Positions 1 to 11,229 of a stretch of 64,000 bases of DNA are shown one piece after another (the stretch's first letter is position 1; each line of letters opens with the position of its first letter). The notes beneath the pieces were generated by a model. It saw only the letters and a list, made by a program, of their open reading frames with translations, was not told where the DNA came from and made no database searches. A program made the translations under genes and the position numbers. Origin of the DNA: Stercorarius parasiticus (taxonomy: Eukaryota; Chordata; Aves; Charadriiformes; Stercorariidae); assembly GCA_013396915.1 (NCBI GenBank), contig VWZL01004631.1, positions 64,738-128,737 on the forward strand, read 5' to 3'.

Positions 1-515
1 TTCTTAACCAGGTTACGTCTATTACGACAATTCATGATCGGGAGTTAGTCACAGGAGACAGGTTCACTTTCTACATCATTTGGTCTCTGTTTTACTTATA
101 TTCTCTACCACAGAAGGTCAGATACTGCTTGATATTCATACACCCCGCATAGCACAAGAAAAGTGCAAAGACCCCTCTTCACTCACTAAACTCTGGCAAC
201 TTACAGGCTAATTGTCTGGGGTAGAATTCGACACACGTTAAGCCTTTCCATACTGGAACAAGCCCTCACCCCAACAAATATTAAGATTCTGAAACCACTC
301 AGATAAAGACAAAAAATTTAAGAAAAAAGTAATCAACCCCACATGCCATCAACTATGCCATCAATAATACAAAGTATTTTACACCACTTGCACCTGAGTT
401 GAATAGTGGAAAAGAGAGGGAGACTCTGTCAGTGCAAGAGAATGATTCATGTGACCACTTTGTCTTAATTACTCAGAACAAGCAGTTTGTTGCTGTTTAG
501 TGAAGAACAAAGATA
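1..515 (-). other. VTI1A: VTI1A 3' untranslated region (partial, runs off the window)
   Basis: This is the sequence directly after the VTI1A stop codon on the minus strand. No AATAAA or ATTAAA polyadenylation signal is visible on that strand in these bases, so the transcript probably continues past base 1. It is A/T-rich and has no recognisable repeat. Placement is inferred from the exon; transcript evidence would settle its length. Confidence 0.7.
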
Positions 516-609
516 TCAGCGTCCCCTGACAGAAAAATAAATAGCCATCGTGGTGGTGAAGATGATGATGACTGCCAGAACGACGAGCAAAATCCGGTTT
601 TGGATGATC
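516..609 (-). CDS. VTI1A: VTI1A terminal coding exon (SNARE transmembrane anchor and C-terminus)
   Basis: VTI1A is a Qb-SNARE that works at the trans-Golgi network and endosomes, fusing vesicles through a four-helix SNARE bundle; its C-terminus is a single membrane anchor. Read on the minus strand, a pyrimidine-rich tract ends in TTTTTTCCAG at 610, and the exon then gives one base of a split codon, IIQNRILLV, a run of hydrophobic residues with three threonines (FTTTMAIYF), SVRGR and TGA at 516-518. From memory, human VTI1A ends IIQNRILLV, a hydrophobic stretch, MAI, then FSVRRH; the length and stop position agree. VTI1B has an unrelated tail, so it is excluded. Only about 30 of roughly 217 residues are here. 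The SNARE helix and N-terminal domain lie on upstream exons to the right, beyond the window. Oddities are the TTT cluster in the anchor and RGR instead of RRH at the end. Confidence 0.92.
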
Positions 610-645
610 CTGGAAAAAAGCAGAAGAGACAAAAAAACCCCCAGT
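610..645 (-). other. VTI1A: VTI1A last-intron 3' splice site (acceptor and polypyrimidine tract)
   Basis: On the minus strand this reads as a pyrimidine-rich run (TTTTTTTGTCTCTTCTGC then TTTTTTCC) ending in AG at 610-611, directly before the VTI1A anchor codons. This is a strong consensus acceptor. An upstream purine-rich patch separates it from the deeper intron. Confidence 0.85.
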
Positions 646-2439
646 AAATAAAACAAAATAGCAGAATATATATAAAATTCCTAAAAAGAGGCAAACAGAA
701 AAATATCTTGGAGAAAAGATATACGCCCGCAAATTTAGGATTTCCTATACCATTCTGCGTATCTTGATTGTTTTTTTTACTTCTTTCCATTTCTACTGCT
801 TCCAAACATTTCTTTATGTAGCTATTAAATCCAACTTTTGCATTCAGGAAAGAATTAGACTTTTCTTAATTATGCATACACTTATATACATATTAGAATA
901 ACTAAAATGCATCTTGTTACAATTTATTAACCTCCCAAGAACAAATGAAATCATTAGTCCTCAGTCGATGCGATCCAAGCAGGGTGGTCTGTAACAGTAA
1001 ATATCCTTATATTTTTTAAGCCATTCTGAAATCTTCACAGCTTTTTTTTAATCTGAACAGAAACAATTTATTAATTTTCAAGGGATTTTACTATTAAGGT
1101 ACAAGATTTCAAGGAAACACATGTCAATGAGATACTTACTTGTACTAAAATACCAAGGGAAAAGTATAAAAGATAGTTTTGAAGGAAAGGATGATATAAA
1201 GAAGCAAGTGTCAAACTGTGAAGCTTATGTTGTAAAAGCATCTCCTGCCTCTGTAGCATACCTTTACTTATGGTAATAGGCAAATGTTACATTTTCGATG
1301 TAGTATAAAAAAAAAAAAAAGGAAATTAGTAATAATAAAAAGATGCCAGAAGTAGAAAGTCCTAATATTGTTCAATCATTTGTTGGGAGAAATCCCTGTG
1401 TCTAAAATCAGACACCACATTGCTTCAGATTTTGCCTGAAATTAATAGGTCAATTAAAATGAATAAATCAACACACAGTAGAATTTGAGGCATTTTATGG
1501 GAGGATTCTGGATTGTAAGAATTCAGCATTTGCTACTCGATTCTTACAGAGGGGGAGGGATATTTTCATAAGCTCTTCGTGAAACAGGAACTTTTGCAAA
1601 ACATATTTGTACATGAAGCGTATCATCAGAATTGGAGAGGTACAGCAGAAAACCCCCAAACAAAACCAACAAAAGAACCCTCAGTTACATTTATTCTTAT
1701 TTTATTTTTTCTCATGCTTCTGCAAAACAAAACAAAAGAAAACAAACCAAACCAAAACAATACAGAGCCTTCACCAACCAAACAATAGTAAGAAGAGGTA
1801 AAACCGTGTTTTGTGAAACATCAAACAAACTACAAGGCTCCAACTTGAAGACAGGGAACGTAATGTGTTAAAATGAGCATATTTCACGCCGTGAAAGAGA
1901 GAAGAAACTCCAGAGAGCGGAGGGGAGTTTTCCTTGGTAAATGTTTTTCATTTGGACGTGGGTGGATATACATATAAATTATATTGGAAAGTGTAAAGAA
2001 AAATGCAGTTTTAACCAACTCCAGCTCTCTCCTTGCTTACCCCCCATCTAAAGAAAAAGCAGTAAATGGATGGATGAAAACTGTCACATCAGACAGACAC
2101 CCTCCCCTGTGACACTCTAAAAGGACTAGCTCTCTATCCTCCTGACAGGTTACAAAATGATCACATTTGCTGACACGTCTTCCGCAAAACTGCTTTAGTG
2201 TTTGTGTCCACTTTCCTAGCAGGAGATGAATGGGCTGCTTTGTCCTCATTTATCACTTAAAGCTGAACTAAGATCTGTCTCGTTTATTTTTCCCTTCCTC
2301 ACTAGAAAGGCTCAACCACAGCATTAATTCTTTCGCGATGACAGCTAATTCAAACTTAACAGGCAATATTTACTCTGCCAAAAGGATGAGGAGGAGGGAG
2401 GGATGTTTCTCACTCCTTTTTTTTTCCCCCTAAAAAAAA
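646..2439. other. Intron, no gene; A-tracts and CAAA-rich low complexity
   Basis: No exon or recognisable transposon here. There is an A14 run at 1307-1320 and an A/C-rich low-complexity stretch at about 1650-1775, made of repeated AAAC and CAAAA words. The small open frames at 1579-1871 are products of this low complexity. Confidence 0.6.
1650..1775. repeat. (CAAAA)n/(AAACC)n-like low-complexity stretch
   Basis: Dense AAAC, CAAAA and AAACC words interrupted by a T-rich island at about 1690-1715, for example AAACAAACCAAACCAAAAC near 1740. It reads as simple-sequence drift. Confidence 0.6.
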
Positions 2440-3345
2440 AAAAAGTGTAGCAGGCTAACAAAATAAAGCTAATTAAGGGCTTTTGGTTCTTGTTGGTTTG
2501 CACTTCAATTTAACACCTGAACTTACAAGCTTCTCTCTTTTGTGGCGGGGTGTGACATTCTCTGCCAAACACCTGATAACAAACGATTTGCCCAGGCAAA
2601 TGCATGAAAACCAGAATATATATTTACTCACTCACCCTCATCACTCCTGAAAAGACACTCAGCAAAATTGAAGCTCAGCAGTGAAATAGATTAAAAGCAT
2701 GAAAACTCTTAAAACATTCAGCCTTAAGTAATACACAGTGCAGCTGGCTTGACAACCATTTTATTTGTGGGATGTGGGCCCCAAGGCATCCATAATGCTA
2801 ATTTACAAAGGATTAACTGTGAGTGAAACTCGCTTAATCTAACACATAGTTAGGCAAAGGCATACATAACACACCGAGTGTTTAAATCGGCTCCTCCTAT
2901 CTCTGGCCCACTGAAAAAGCATTTCATCGTCTGAGACTTAAAATTAAAGAAAAATAAAACAAGCACCAAATCTTCCAAATGCTTTATTTTGAATACTCTG
3001 GCAGTATAGACCCGATTGCAAGATTATTTAATCAGTGTCCACGTCTCTAAAATCCTTGTCAAGAGAACACTGAGCGAGGCACGCTGCCACCTGTATCTGC
3101 TAATTGAAGGTTCACTTACAGTGTGAATCTAGGAAATACATATCAAAGTTCCATTTCCAGGAACCTGAATTAGTCTGCACAGTGCAGCAAAAGAATATCA
3201 TATTAAAAGGAACAAATTAATCATGAAATAGGATGGATGTTATCAACAGACTCCTACGCTGAAGCATTATATACTTTTAATATTCAAGCCCACAGTTAAA
3301 AGATTAATTTTATATCTTTAGAAAGAGAATAACATCGAGTTTTAC
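2440..3345. promoter_or_regulatory. Candidate conserved non-coding (enhancer-like) stretch
   Basis: This block is repeat-free and A/T-rich, packed with words typical of deeply conserved vertebrate enhancers. It has GCTAATTAAGGG at about 2468, an inverted pair TTTGCC-CA-GGCAAA at 2587-2600 next to ATGCAT, several TTAAT and ATTAAT homeodomain-type cores, and a TCF/LEF-like ATCAAAG at about 3141. Conservation is inferred from composition only; no alignment was possible. Confidence 0.3.
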
Positions 3346-3399
3346 TGTTTCACTTTCAAGTGAGCAAGTAAAATTAAACAAACTGCAAAGTGCCAAAGG

Positions 3400-3560
3400 A
3401 TGGGGCTAGGAGGAGAACGGCAGAGCCGTCTGGAAGCAGCAGGACAGTCCCGAGGAGGGCTGAGCGAGGCGTGCGCGAGGGAGTCTGAGTCTGGGAGCTG
3501 CCGCTCAGACAGAGCCCGCAAGTTCTGGGGGTCAGCAACGTTTCAGATCTCAGAGTCAAC
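3400..3560. other. CpG-enriched GC-rich patch (left)
   Basis: This short GC-rich interval has roughly ten CpGs within about 110 bases around 3415-3525 (for example GGCGTGCGCGAGG). The surrounding intron is CpG-poor. It may be an unmethylated regulatory element or an insertion of foreign composition. No splice or initiation context shows a promoter, and the open frames here are on both strands and unconvincing. Confidence 0.45.
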
Positions 3561-4224
3561 AGGCAAGGGTGACCCTTCGGAGCAAAGAAAAAATCAAGAG
3601 GAAAGGGGGGTTCTGAGTGATCCAAGACAGTCAAGCCAGCTCACAGTGGTAGAACAATGGTTGGCATTGGCAGGACCCATCTGTAGGGAAGCCTATAGTA
3701 CTGTCACAGCCAGACACTGCCAGTGGGTATTGCTCTAGGCAAAGCATCAAGGAATTTAAGTGGGGGAGGGAGCGATAATACCAAAGGAGAAGAAAATGGG
3801 GCCTAACGTTCGCTACAAAAAAATCCCAAAGGCTAACATGCTCGCAAGAAGCAGATGATAGGCTTTTATCTCTATTACACCTTAAATTCAACGAAATCTG
3901 GTGAATGAGGAAGCCCGGAATCTTCTTTGAAAATGCAAAGCATGTTTACAGGGTAAATAATTTAAGAAAGAATATATACTTGAAAGAAGACACCCATTGA
4001 AACATCCATGGCTAAAATGCCTGAAGGCAAAAACTTGTGCATTTGCATGCTGCATTTTATTAAGTTAGCACACTGTAGCTTTAAAAGAATGCATGGCCAA
4101 ATTAAGAGGAATGTGTGACTGAAACATCAAGGATTCCTCAAGTTTACATTATGAATCATAGTGCTGTTGATATGAGATGAATTAACCATTTAGTCGATGA
4201 AGCTCAGACACTGAATTCACACCA

Positions 4225-4860
4225 AGTTCTGCTGGAGCCCGGCGCGCTGAAGCTCGTTAACAGCGAATGTCTACTGTTCCTTTCATACTCAAAACTCTAA
4301 GAGCACAAGGGCTCATTCTACTTTGAGTTAGAAGAGACGACAAATCTGAGCTTTTAAACCGAGTTCCATCTAGTTTATCATGGACAGCAGCCCAAAACAT
4401 TTGGGTGCAAAACCACATAGAAATAGTAACGAAAGCAGATGCGAGGGGAACGTTAACCGGCGGACGGGAAGAACGCGATGGACTAACAACGCGCAAAGCG
4501 CATCCCCCTCCTGTAGAGCTTCCTTTTGCTTCTCCTTTCTCAATGCCTGACCCTCTTTCCTGGCTTCTCGTGGCAGTCCCTAACCTCTGACCACCGGTGC
4601 GCTGGAGCCAGGGCCAACTTTGTGACCTGACACATGACACTGTCTGCTTTTGGGGATCACCTCTCTGATGCACACGGCGACCACCGCTTTGGAGAACAAG
4701 TCCCACATCCATTACCAAACACTGATGTCCCTGGCAAATCAGTTCCCCCCACTCCCGCCATGGCAGAAATTGCGCTGCCTTTCCACATTTCAAAACCCAA
4801 AATGATTCGCTCCTCTCCGTAGCTTCACACACACACGCGCGCACAATGGGTCTAACTCTG
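4225..4860. other. CpG-enriched patch (right), overlapping the window's longest chance ORF
   Basis: CpGs cluster at 4238-4265 (GCCCGGCGCGC) and densely at 4425-4510 (ACCGGCGGACGGG, ACGCGAT, ACGCGCAAAGCGC), with more at 4595-4690. The patch ends in a short CA/CG repeat at 4825-4844. A 212-codon open frame runs through it on the minus strand (4257-4895), but it shows no domain and its openness is explained by the local GC content. The patch could be a CpG-island-like enhancer or alternative promoter about 3.7-4.3 kb before the last exon. This is an inference from base composition. Confidence 0.4.
4825..4844. repeat. Short (CA)n(CG)n microsatellite
   Basis: A run of CA dinucleotides passes into CGCGCG before ending in CAC. 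Alternating purine-pyrimidine sequence of this type can adopt Z-form DNA. Confidence 0.7.
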
Positions 4861-5009
4861 TTTGTGACATGTTTAGATCTGCTCCGTATAAACACAAAGC
4901 AGTTCCCGAATAAGCTTTTGCAAACCTTACATTAAGGATGCCAACCGTGTTTAAACCTTTTTATAAAACTGCATTCATTAGCAGGGGAGTGCACGACATC
5001 TATATGGGT

Positions 5010-5200
5010 TCAGCCTGATGTCTTGCACATGTCTTAGTGCCTGATTGACCAGCATTGAATAATGATGCCTTGCCATTAAGCACTGATGGTACAATAACAA
5101 TTGTCATGAAAATTAGCAATCACGGTAACATGTTAACAAAATACAGGATATAAACGAACCAGTGCAGACTCTGGGTGTACAAAGAGTTTTGTGTCCTTAA
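5010..5200. promoter_or_regulatory. Candidate conserved element with paired SOX-type sites
   Basis: A compact A/T-rich block contains ACAATAACAATTGT at 5091-5104, which holds two SOX-type ACAAT cores and the palindrome ACAATTGT. It is flanked by TGATTGACC, GAATAATGATGCC, AAATTAGCAATCA and ATGTTAAC words. It is repeat-free. The regulatory role is inferred from motif density only. Confidence 0.3.
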
Positions 5201-8200
5201 CTTGAAATAATGAAGACTACAAATAAAATCCTGCAAAAATTTCTTACAGAAGCTCAACTCTGACACTGATACAAATGAAAAAAAAATACAAATGGCTTGG
5301 GGGATCAGTTAGCACACATTCATTACGACACAGGGCTTTATTCTTAAAGAAAGCATCTCGAAAAATAGCGTCCTCAAGAACACAGACTGATTGATGACGG
5401 AGCACTGTCCAACAGTGTTTCACTGTTAATACATGTATTTAAGATTTAAGTAGAAGTGATTCCTATCAGTTTACTGAGCAGAAAGGCTTGCTCTCTGTAT
5501 ACAAGGGTATATTTTAAATGGTCACTTTGAATACTTGGCTATTATGTTTTTGGGTGCCCTCTGTATTTGTGGTCTGCAGTTTTTGCTAACATGCAAGAAA
5601 TAGGTGCGTGCAAGTCAGTGGTAAGTGATTTTTAAGTGCCCAATATTCACGTGCAAACCAGCAGATTCAAACAAACACAGAGTGTAGGTCTAGTCACACA
5701 GGCAAATACATACCAGTGGAAACTAAATGTGAATTTAAAGTAATATAGCTATTCTCAGATACCTTCTGGACAGACACCATTATTACTATATATAAGGACA
5801 TCCTTGTTACGATATACCAGGAGCTTTCAAATGGAAGCACTAGACCCCACACAGGGGAATAAAATGTTATGATTGGTAAAGCAAAGCCTTAGATACATAA
5901 TGATAAATCTCTAAGTTCAGGGTATGTGGGGGCTGTTCAAGTAACTACTCATCTTTCTCATCTTTAGGTTTAAGAATGCTTTTCTTAAATAAAAGCAACT
6001 GAAAAGAACGAGACAGGCTGTGGCAAAACAAGAAGACATGGCAACCTACTGAAATAAAAGAGTAAGAGAGCCCTGCCTAGCAAAATTGCAGCTGGTTGGA
6101 AGTATCCGACTTGAGATATTTTTCATCGTTAACAACTGAAATTCGAACACAGAAATACCAGTGAAAAAACACATGCACTAGTTGCATACAATTTGTAGCT
6201 GACCTTGGAAAAAATGAAGAATTTGGAAAATCCTCAAGTTTTTTTTCCTCCCCCCCACCTCAAACTCTGAAAATAAGTCCAAGTTCTTTGTGTTCTTGAA
6301 GCCAGAAGAACCGATAACGTTGTAATTGACATTGCGTATTTAAAGATGAAAAGGCTTTGGGGGGTGGTGGAGAGGGGATGGGACGCCCAAAAAAGCCACA
6401 CTTCCTGGGCTCCACCTCCAGCCTGGAGAGCAGCCATTCCCAGCAGGAGCCTATTTCGTCTTCCCTGAATTCCGTCCCTATGGAGTCTCTTCTTTCCCTA
6501 GGGACAGGGGGGCTAGTTTCTTATGTGTAAGACGTGTGGAAAACCCATTTAAAATTGCCGAAAAATGAGCAGATAATGAAATTAAAGCCTCAAAAATGGA
6601 ATGGATAATAAAAAATGATGGCATTTTTCTAGCTGACGAGCAGAGTTTTTTGAAAGAGACAGGCCATACAAGGTGCCTCAGATATTCTTAATAGGGCTGA
6701 GAAGTTGTGCAGCACTGCATCCTCTAGCTTTAAAGATCAGGCTTAAGGACTGGGGCCGTCTACTCTAATAACATGGATGCCAATCTCTAGTTATAATATT
6801 ACACTCAAACCACATCAATGTGTTTCCACCTGGGCCTTGAATGAAAGAATGAGTCATGTAATAACAGGTGCAGGGAGGTAGTCACACTATCCAACTTTAA
6901 ACATCTAAATTATATCTAGCTAATCTCTCAGCTCCCTGTGTATATAAGCTAAACTCCTGCTCTGAACTGCCTTCTCCTTTTCCTGGCCATATATGCATCC
7001 CAGGAGAACTAGTCAGTTAGGTTAGCTGGCTAGGTCAGGCGATTAACAGATTAAGTAGGGATGAATATCCCTCAAAGCTTGAAGATGAAGCCCAAGCAAG
7101 AGTGAAAGCGTTCCCAAGACCAAATTTGCTTGGAGAAAGCTTGCTACCTCTGAAGGGAAAGTCATACAGGAAAGGCATTATCATATCTGTGTCTGTAATA
7201 TCCCATTAATCACAAATATTGCAGAGATGAAACTCACCAGTAAAGCAGACGATGTTCATCAATAATTAGACAGTAAATACCTTGATTCATCATCTCCCTT
7301 TAATGGATCCCATATTTGCATATGAAGTTCTGACCAGAATCAAATATACTTCTCCTTTGACAGTTTTTCTAGAGGAATGAGAGGTAGGAGAGACATCCCT
7401 CTCTGGGATGAATGCCTCCTGAAACGCAGTGGGCTTCTTTGGCTTAAGGAACTGAGTTTTTTACCTTGCTGTGTCATCTTCTGGCAATCTTACTATTAAG
7501 ATTAAAACATAAAATTATTTTTATGGTATCTGATAGTTAAAATACTTATTGAGACATCTAATTCATAATGGAAACCTTGCAATACATTCCAAATGTAACA
7601 AACACAAACATATGAACAGCATTGGAGTATAGCGTTATTTGGTGGCCATCAGGATGGTGGTTATCATAGCTTGTCTCAAGGAGCTGGCAGTCTCAGGAGG
7701 TGCACACAGTGCACAGGTGGTCACAGGAGTCTGGGGGGAGTGAGTGGACACAGCTTGACTGAGTGGCTTAGGAGAGATATCTACAGGAACGACTGGAAGA
7801 CAAGTGTAACCAGACATCAGCATGCAAACTGTGGGAACAGGGAAAGTTTGGAAAAGGACCTCATGGACACGGGACCTAAGATAAAAAGGCAAAAGGGCAG
7901 GGTACTGTACAGCTTCTACTAGCTGAGATTTTATTTGTTGCTCATTTAAAAACACAGGGGAAGGTATTTCTGAAGGATGAGAAGTATCCTTCTGCTGATG
8001 AGAGACCCTGTCAGGGAGCATTTCTCTGCACAGTTGCGATGCAACTTCAGCTTTCTCCTGTCTCCATGTCCACTCCTTCCATGGAGGGAACAAATTAGAT
8101 TATTACTGTCATCAGGAAGAACAGCGGGTGGCTTCCGGGGCCACAGAAACTCACCAACCAAAACTGGAGGGGGATTAATTCATTTTATGCAAAGCAGAGG

Positions 8201-8539
8201 CAACACCAGATCTCTTTGGCAAGTCTAAATGAAGATCACGTGCGCAGTGGCAACTGCAAGTGGAAGGAGTCAAGGTTGTATTAATCTCCAACCAGCCTTT
8301 CTCAGGGTACTGAAGTATCAAGAAGAACAAATCACACATTTAGTCACCTGAGCATGACTAAGAACCATAGGCCTTAGCAAACATTATGAGTGCTTTAGAA
8401 AGAGCTCTGAGGGAGGGTGGACAGCCCAGCTGTCAGCGTAACGGCATTCTTCAGCACACTGGTTGCACGAAGCCCTGGTCCCCCAAACAGTTAATGAGGA
8501 AAAAAAAAAGCCCCAACCCCAACTCCCTCGTCAGCACTC
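5201..8539. other. Intron, nothing recognised
   Basis: No exon or identifiable repeat. There is a purine/pyrimidine-biased patch at about 6230-6510, with C-runs and G-runs. A pair of overlapping chance frames lies at 7635-8228 (152 codons minus, 83 codons plus), with no domain and no splice context. Confidence 0.5.
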
Positions 8540-8770
8540 AAAGCTAAAGCAATTATTTCTCCAGCAGAAGAAATGTATGCAAGCTATAAAATGACAAGAA
8601 CGTACATGATCGCACATTGGCTTTTATGATAAATATAGTTAAATTTACATTCTGCGCAATTTAAAGAAAATAAAAAATGTCTAAAGTCTGCATTTTATCA
8701 ACTTTCATAATCATTAGGACCCACTAAAATATATTTCTTAAACAGATGAAAGAAAGTAACATCTTTTGCC
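8540..8770. promoter_or_regulatory. Candidate conserved A/T-rich element
   Basis: Repeat-free A/T-rich sequence with GCAATTATTTC, TTTTATGATAAATATAG, GCGCAATTTAAAG and CATAATCATTAGG words, of the density seen in vertebrate non-coding conserved blocks. Conservation is untested. Confidence 0.25.
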
Positions 8771-10975
8771 CTGCCTCACTCTAATTAATGACTAATCTAC
8801 AGCTTTTAGGTGTGATGGAGCTGGAGACTGGACGCAAATACTTTGCTTGCATTAGTTTCCCCTTATCACACCATATTTGACTGGGCGTCTTTTTGTATGG
8901 CAAGATTTCTACAATTGTCTTAACAATGTTGACCTCTTTTGTAAAAACCTGAAGGCATCTGCAGCAATTGTTCCTGAAGATGTGCTATCCAAAATGTTAC
9001 CATTTCATGGCACTCCTTGAATGATAGAATAGAATTTTTTTTGGTATATATTCATTTTTTTTCAAATGCTATAAAAGAAAGGAAAACAATCATGGCTAAG
9101 GCCATTTGTGAGATGGCATTAAAAGAGCCTACTCTGAGACAGATAAAAATAATGAGAATCTTTCTGTCAAGAAGGATTTAGAAAATATCACTAGCATTAT
9201 TAAAATTTAATTTTTTACTGTGCTTTTTGGTTCCCCCTTTTCCAGTGATAATGAGCAGGACTGCACACCTCTACATTGCTAGTACTTGTTTTGAGCAATA
9301 AATTCAGCCTTCCAGTCTGAAGACATTTCAGACAACAATTTTGACTGCTATAGGCTTATTTTTCAACCTGTTCTGTGCTTTGAGTCTTCCTATAAAAACC
9401 AGTTCATAAGCTAATTTTCCACAAGGCCAGTGGAACAAATAAAAATCAATTTTTGCCCAACTGGTTCAGAGAAAACCTGGGAATAGTGAAGACAGAACAG
9501 TGAAAAATAAAAAGAATCGATGTATTCACAAATGGTTTACCTGATAGAGAACTATCAAATTAGTTGACAGGAGATACTTGCCACTATTAGAGTATTTTCT
9601 TTTCAGCATGTTACAGATTTTCTACTAGGGGCGCAGAAATGCCTCTACTTTGTTATGACTTCAGACACCTCGGTTTAATAACCACACCGAGCCTCCGCGC
9701 ATTCTGTAAGACTACTGGGCACAAAGTCAAAGTGCATGAGCACTTGCAGATCGTGCAACCAGCGGGACCTGCAAGCCCAACCTGGCTTAGAGTGGGTCTA
9801 AGTTTTCGTGATCTCGTGGAAGGAGGGAAGATTCCTCTTTCAGTCAACACAGGGAGACGTTCATGACCTCAGGCCAACCTTGTCAAGAGGAATTTGGTCC
9901 ATCAAGAAAGGAAAAAATCGTAAAACGCTGCCCAGTTTTCCCTCCCCAGTTAAAAACCCAAATGTTCGGAGCACACTTAAGACTAAGCGGTTTAATATCT
10001 CTTGGAGAGCAGAATACAAATTTCTCCAAAGACGGGAATCCCATTTGTAGACTTCAAAACTTTCAGAATCCCAAGGACAACTCAGGGCACAGGCTTTAAT
10101 ATCGTGGCCCAAACCATTTCATCATCTCCTCTGCTAATTGGGCAAATGTTTCTGAAACCGTGATACTGAGAAAGGACTGGATAGGTGCTTAAGCATGTCT
10201 GTCTGCAGCCAGAAAAATATGTCTGGTAAACTGACTGAAGAACAGAATATGCTTTTTAATACAGATTAACCATCACTCCTGTGGAAATAAAACAAATTTA
10301 TAATTTACAAGCTTAAATATTGAGGAAGCTATTTTTAAGTAGCTGTAATCTTCACCCTAGTATGTAGCATTTTATACACTCCATTTTTATGAGTCAGCAT
10401 TAAAATGTGACTCATTTTAACAGAAAAAAATAGGATTAAGTATGTCACTCTGAAGTGAAGCTGCGTATTACCCATTTAAAAATATTATAACACACCGTGG
10501 AGACATCATATCTAGGGCCAAACACAACATTACACAATGAAGAAATGGCATGAAATATAAAATATTCAGCAGAGGAAGGGTATTTGGAGTTAAGCAGTTT
10601 CACTGCCAATAAACAGCATCATAATAAATACCGTGCATGTAGAAAAGACATCTACCTGTTCTTCACTGTTCGAGATGTAACACCTTGGAAACTCATAAAG
10701 ACACTACTTGTCCACTAAGGACAAACAGGGAGAAACTAAAAACCACCACACATTTTCATTCTGAATCTCTTACAACTGGTGCTAATTTGCTTATGATATC
10801 TGCCTGATTTAGAGCTAATCTTCTGTAAATTAACTCCTAATGCTGTCTGAAATAATCCTCTTAATGCTGGTCTGTCTTGAGTACTTTATATCAAATACCA
10901 TGAAATACACAAGCACATACAAGGCGTATAGCATTTGTAGTGCTGTTGGCTGCTCTCAAACATTTGCTGTGCCGA
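8771..10975. other. Intron, nothing recognised
   Basis: A/T-rich intron without a supported gene. The part from 9620 to 9850 has mildly raised CpG content and overlapping small frames on both strands, judged accidental. 10260-10480 is A/T-rich with homeodomain-type words but nothing specific. Confidence 0.5.
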
Positions 10976-11185
10976 GAAGATGCAAACATGGTGCAGAGCC
11001 GCGCGGCCCTGGGGCAGCTCTGGGACAGCACAGGGTTGTGTTGCTCTGGTTGCCCCCTTTGAAGGGTGTCCCACCGGCTCCTGGCCACCAGAGAGAAGAG
11101 GAGGCTCTCGGCCTCCTTGCAAAATGGTGCAGGGAGGTGCGGTTCCACGCTCCAAACCTCCCACCTCCAGCAGCACAGCATAATG
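10976..11185. other. GC-rich island of unknown origin
   Basis: A sharply GC-rich block (for example GAGCCGCGCGGCCCTGGGG) sits in A/T-rich intron. Five overlapping open frames on both strands arise simply from its lack of A/T stops. It may be a decayed transposon or retroposed fragment with foreign composition. I could not match it to any family. Confidence 0.4.
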
Positions 11186-11229
11186 AGAAAAAGTAAACCG
11201 TTCGGGCTTTGAGATTGCCGAACGACAAG

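Noticed and set aside
4257..4895. Longest open frame, 212 codons on the minus strand
   Set aside because: No domain or hydrophobic/charged pattern of a known family, no splice or start context, and the local CpG/GC enrichment explains the lack of stops.
7635..8228. Overlapping 152-codon minus and 83-codon plus frames that might be a small gene or LTR
   Set aside because: No domain, no LTR boundary (no TG...CA inverted ends with a duplication), no tail.
9018..9045. GAATGATAGAATAGAATTT as a CR1 3'-terminal octamer repeat
   Set aside because: The octamer is not repeated in register and no CR1 body adjoins it.
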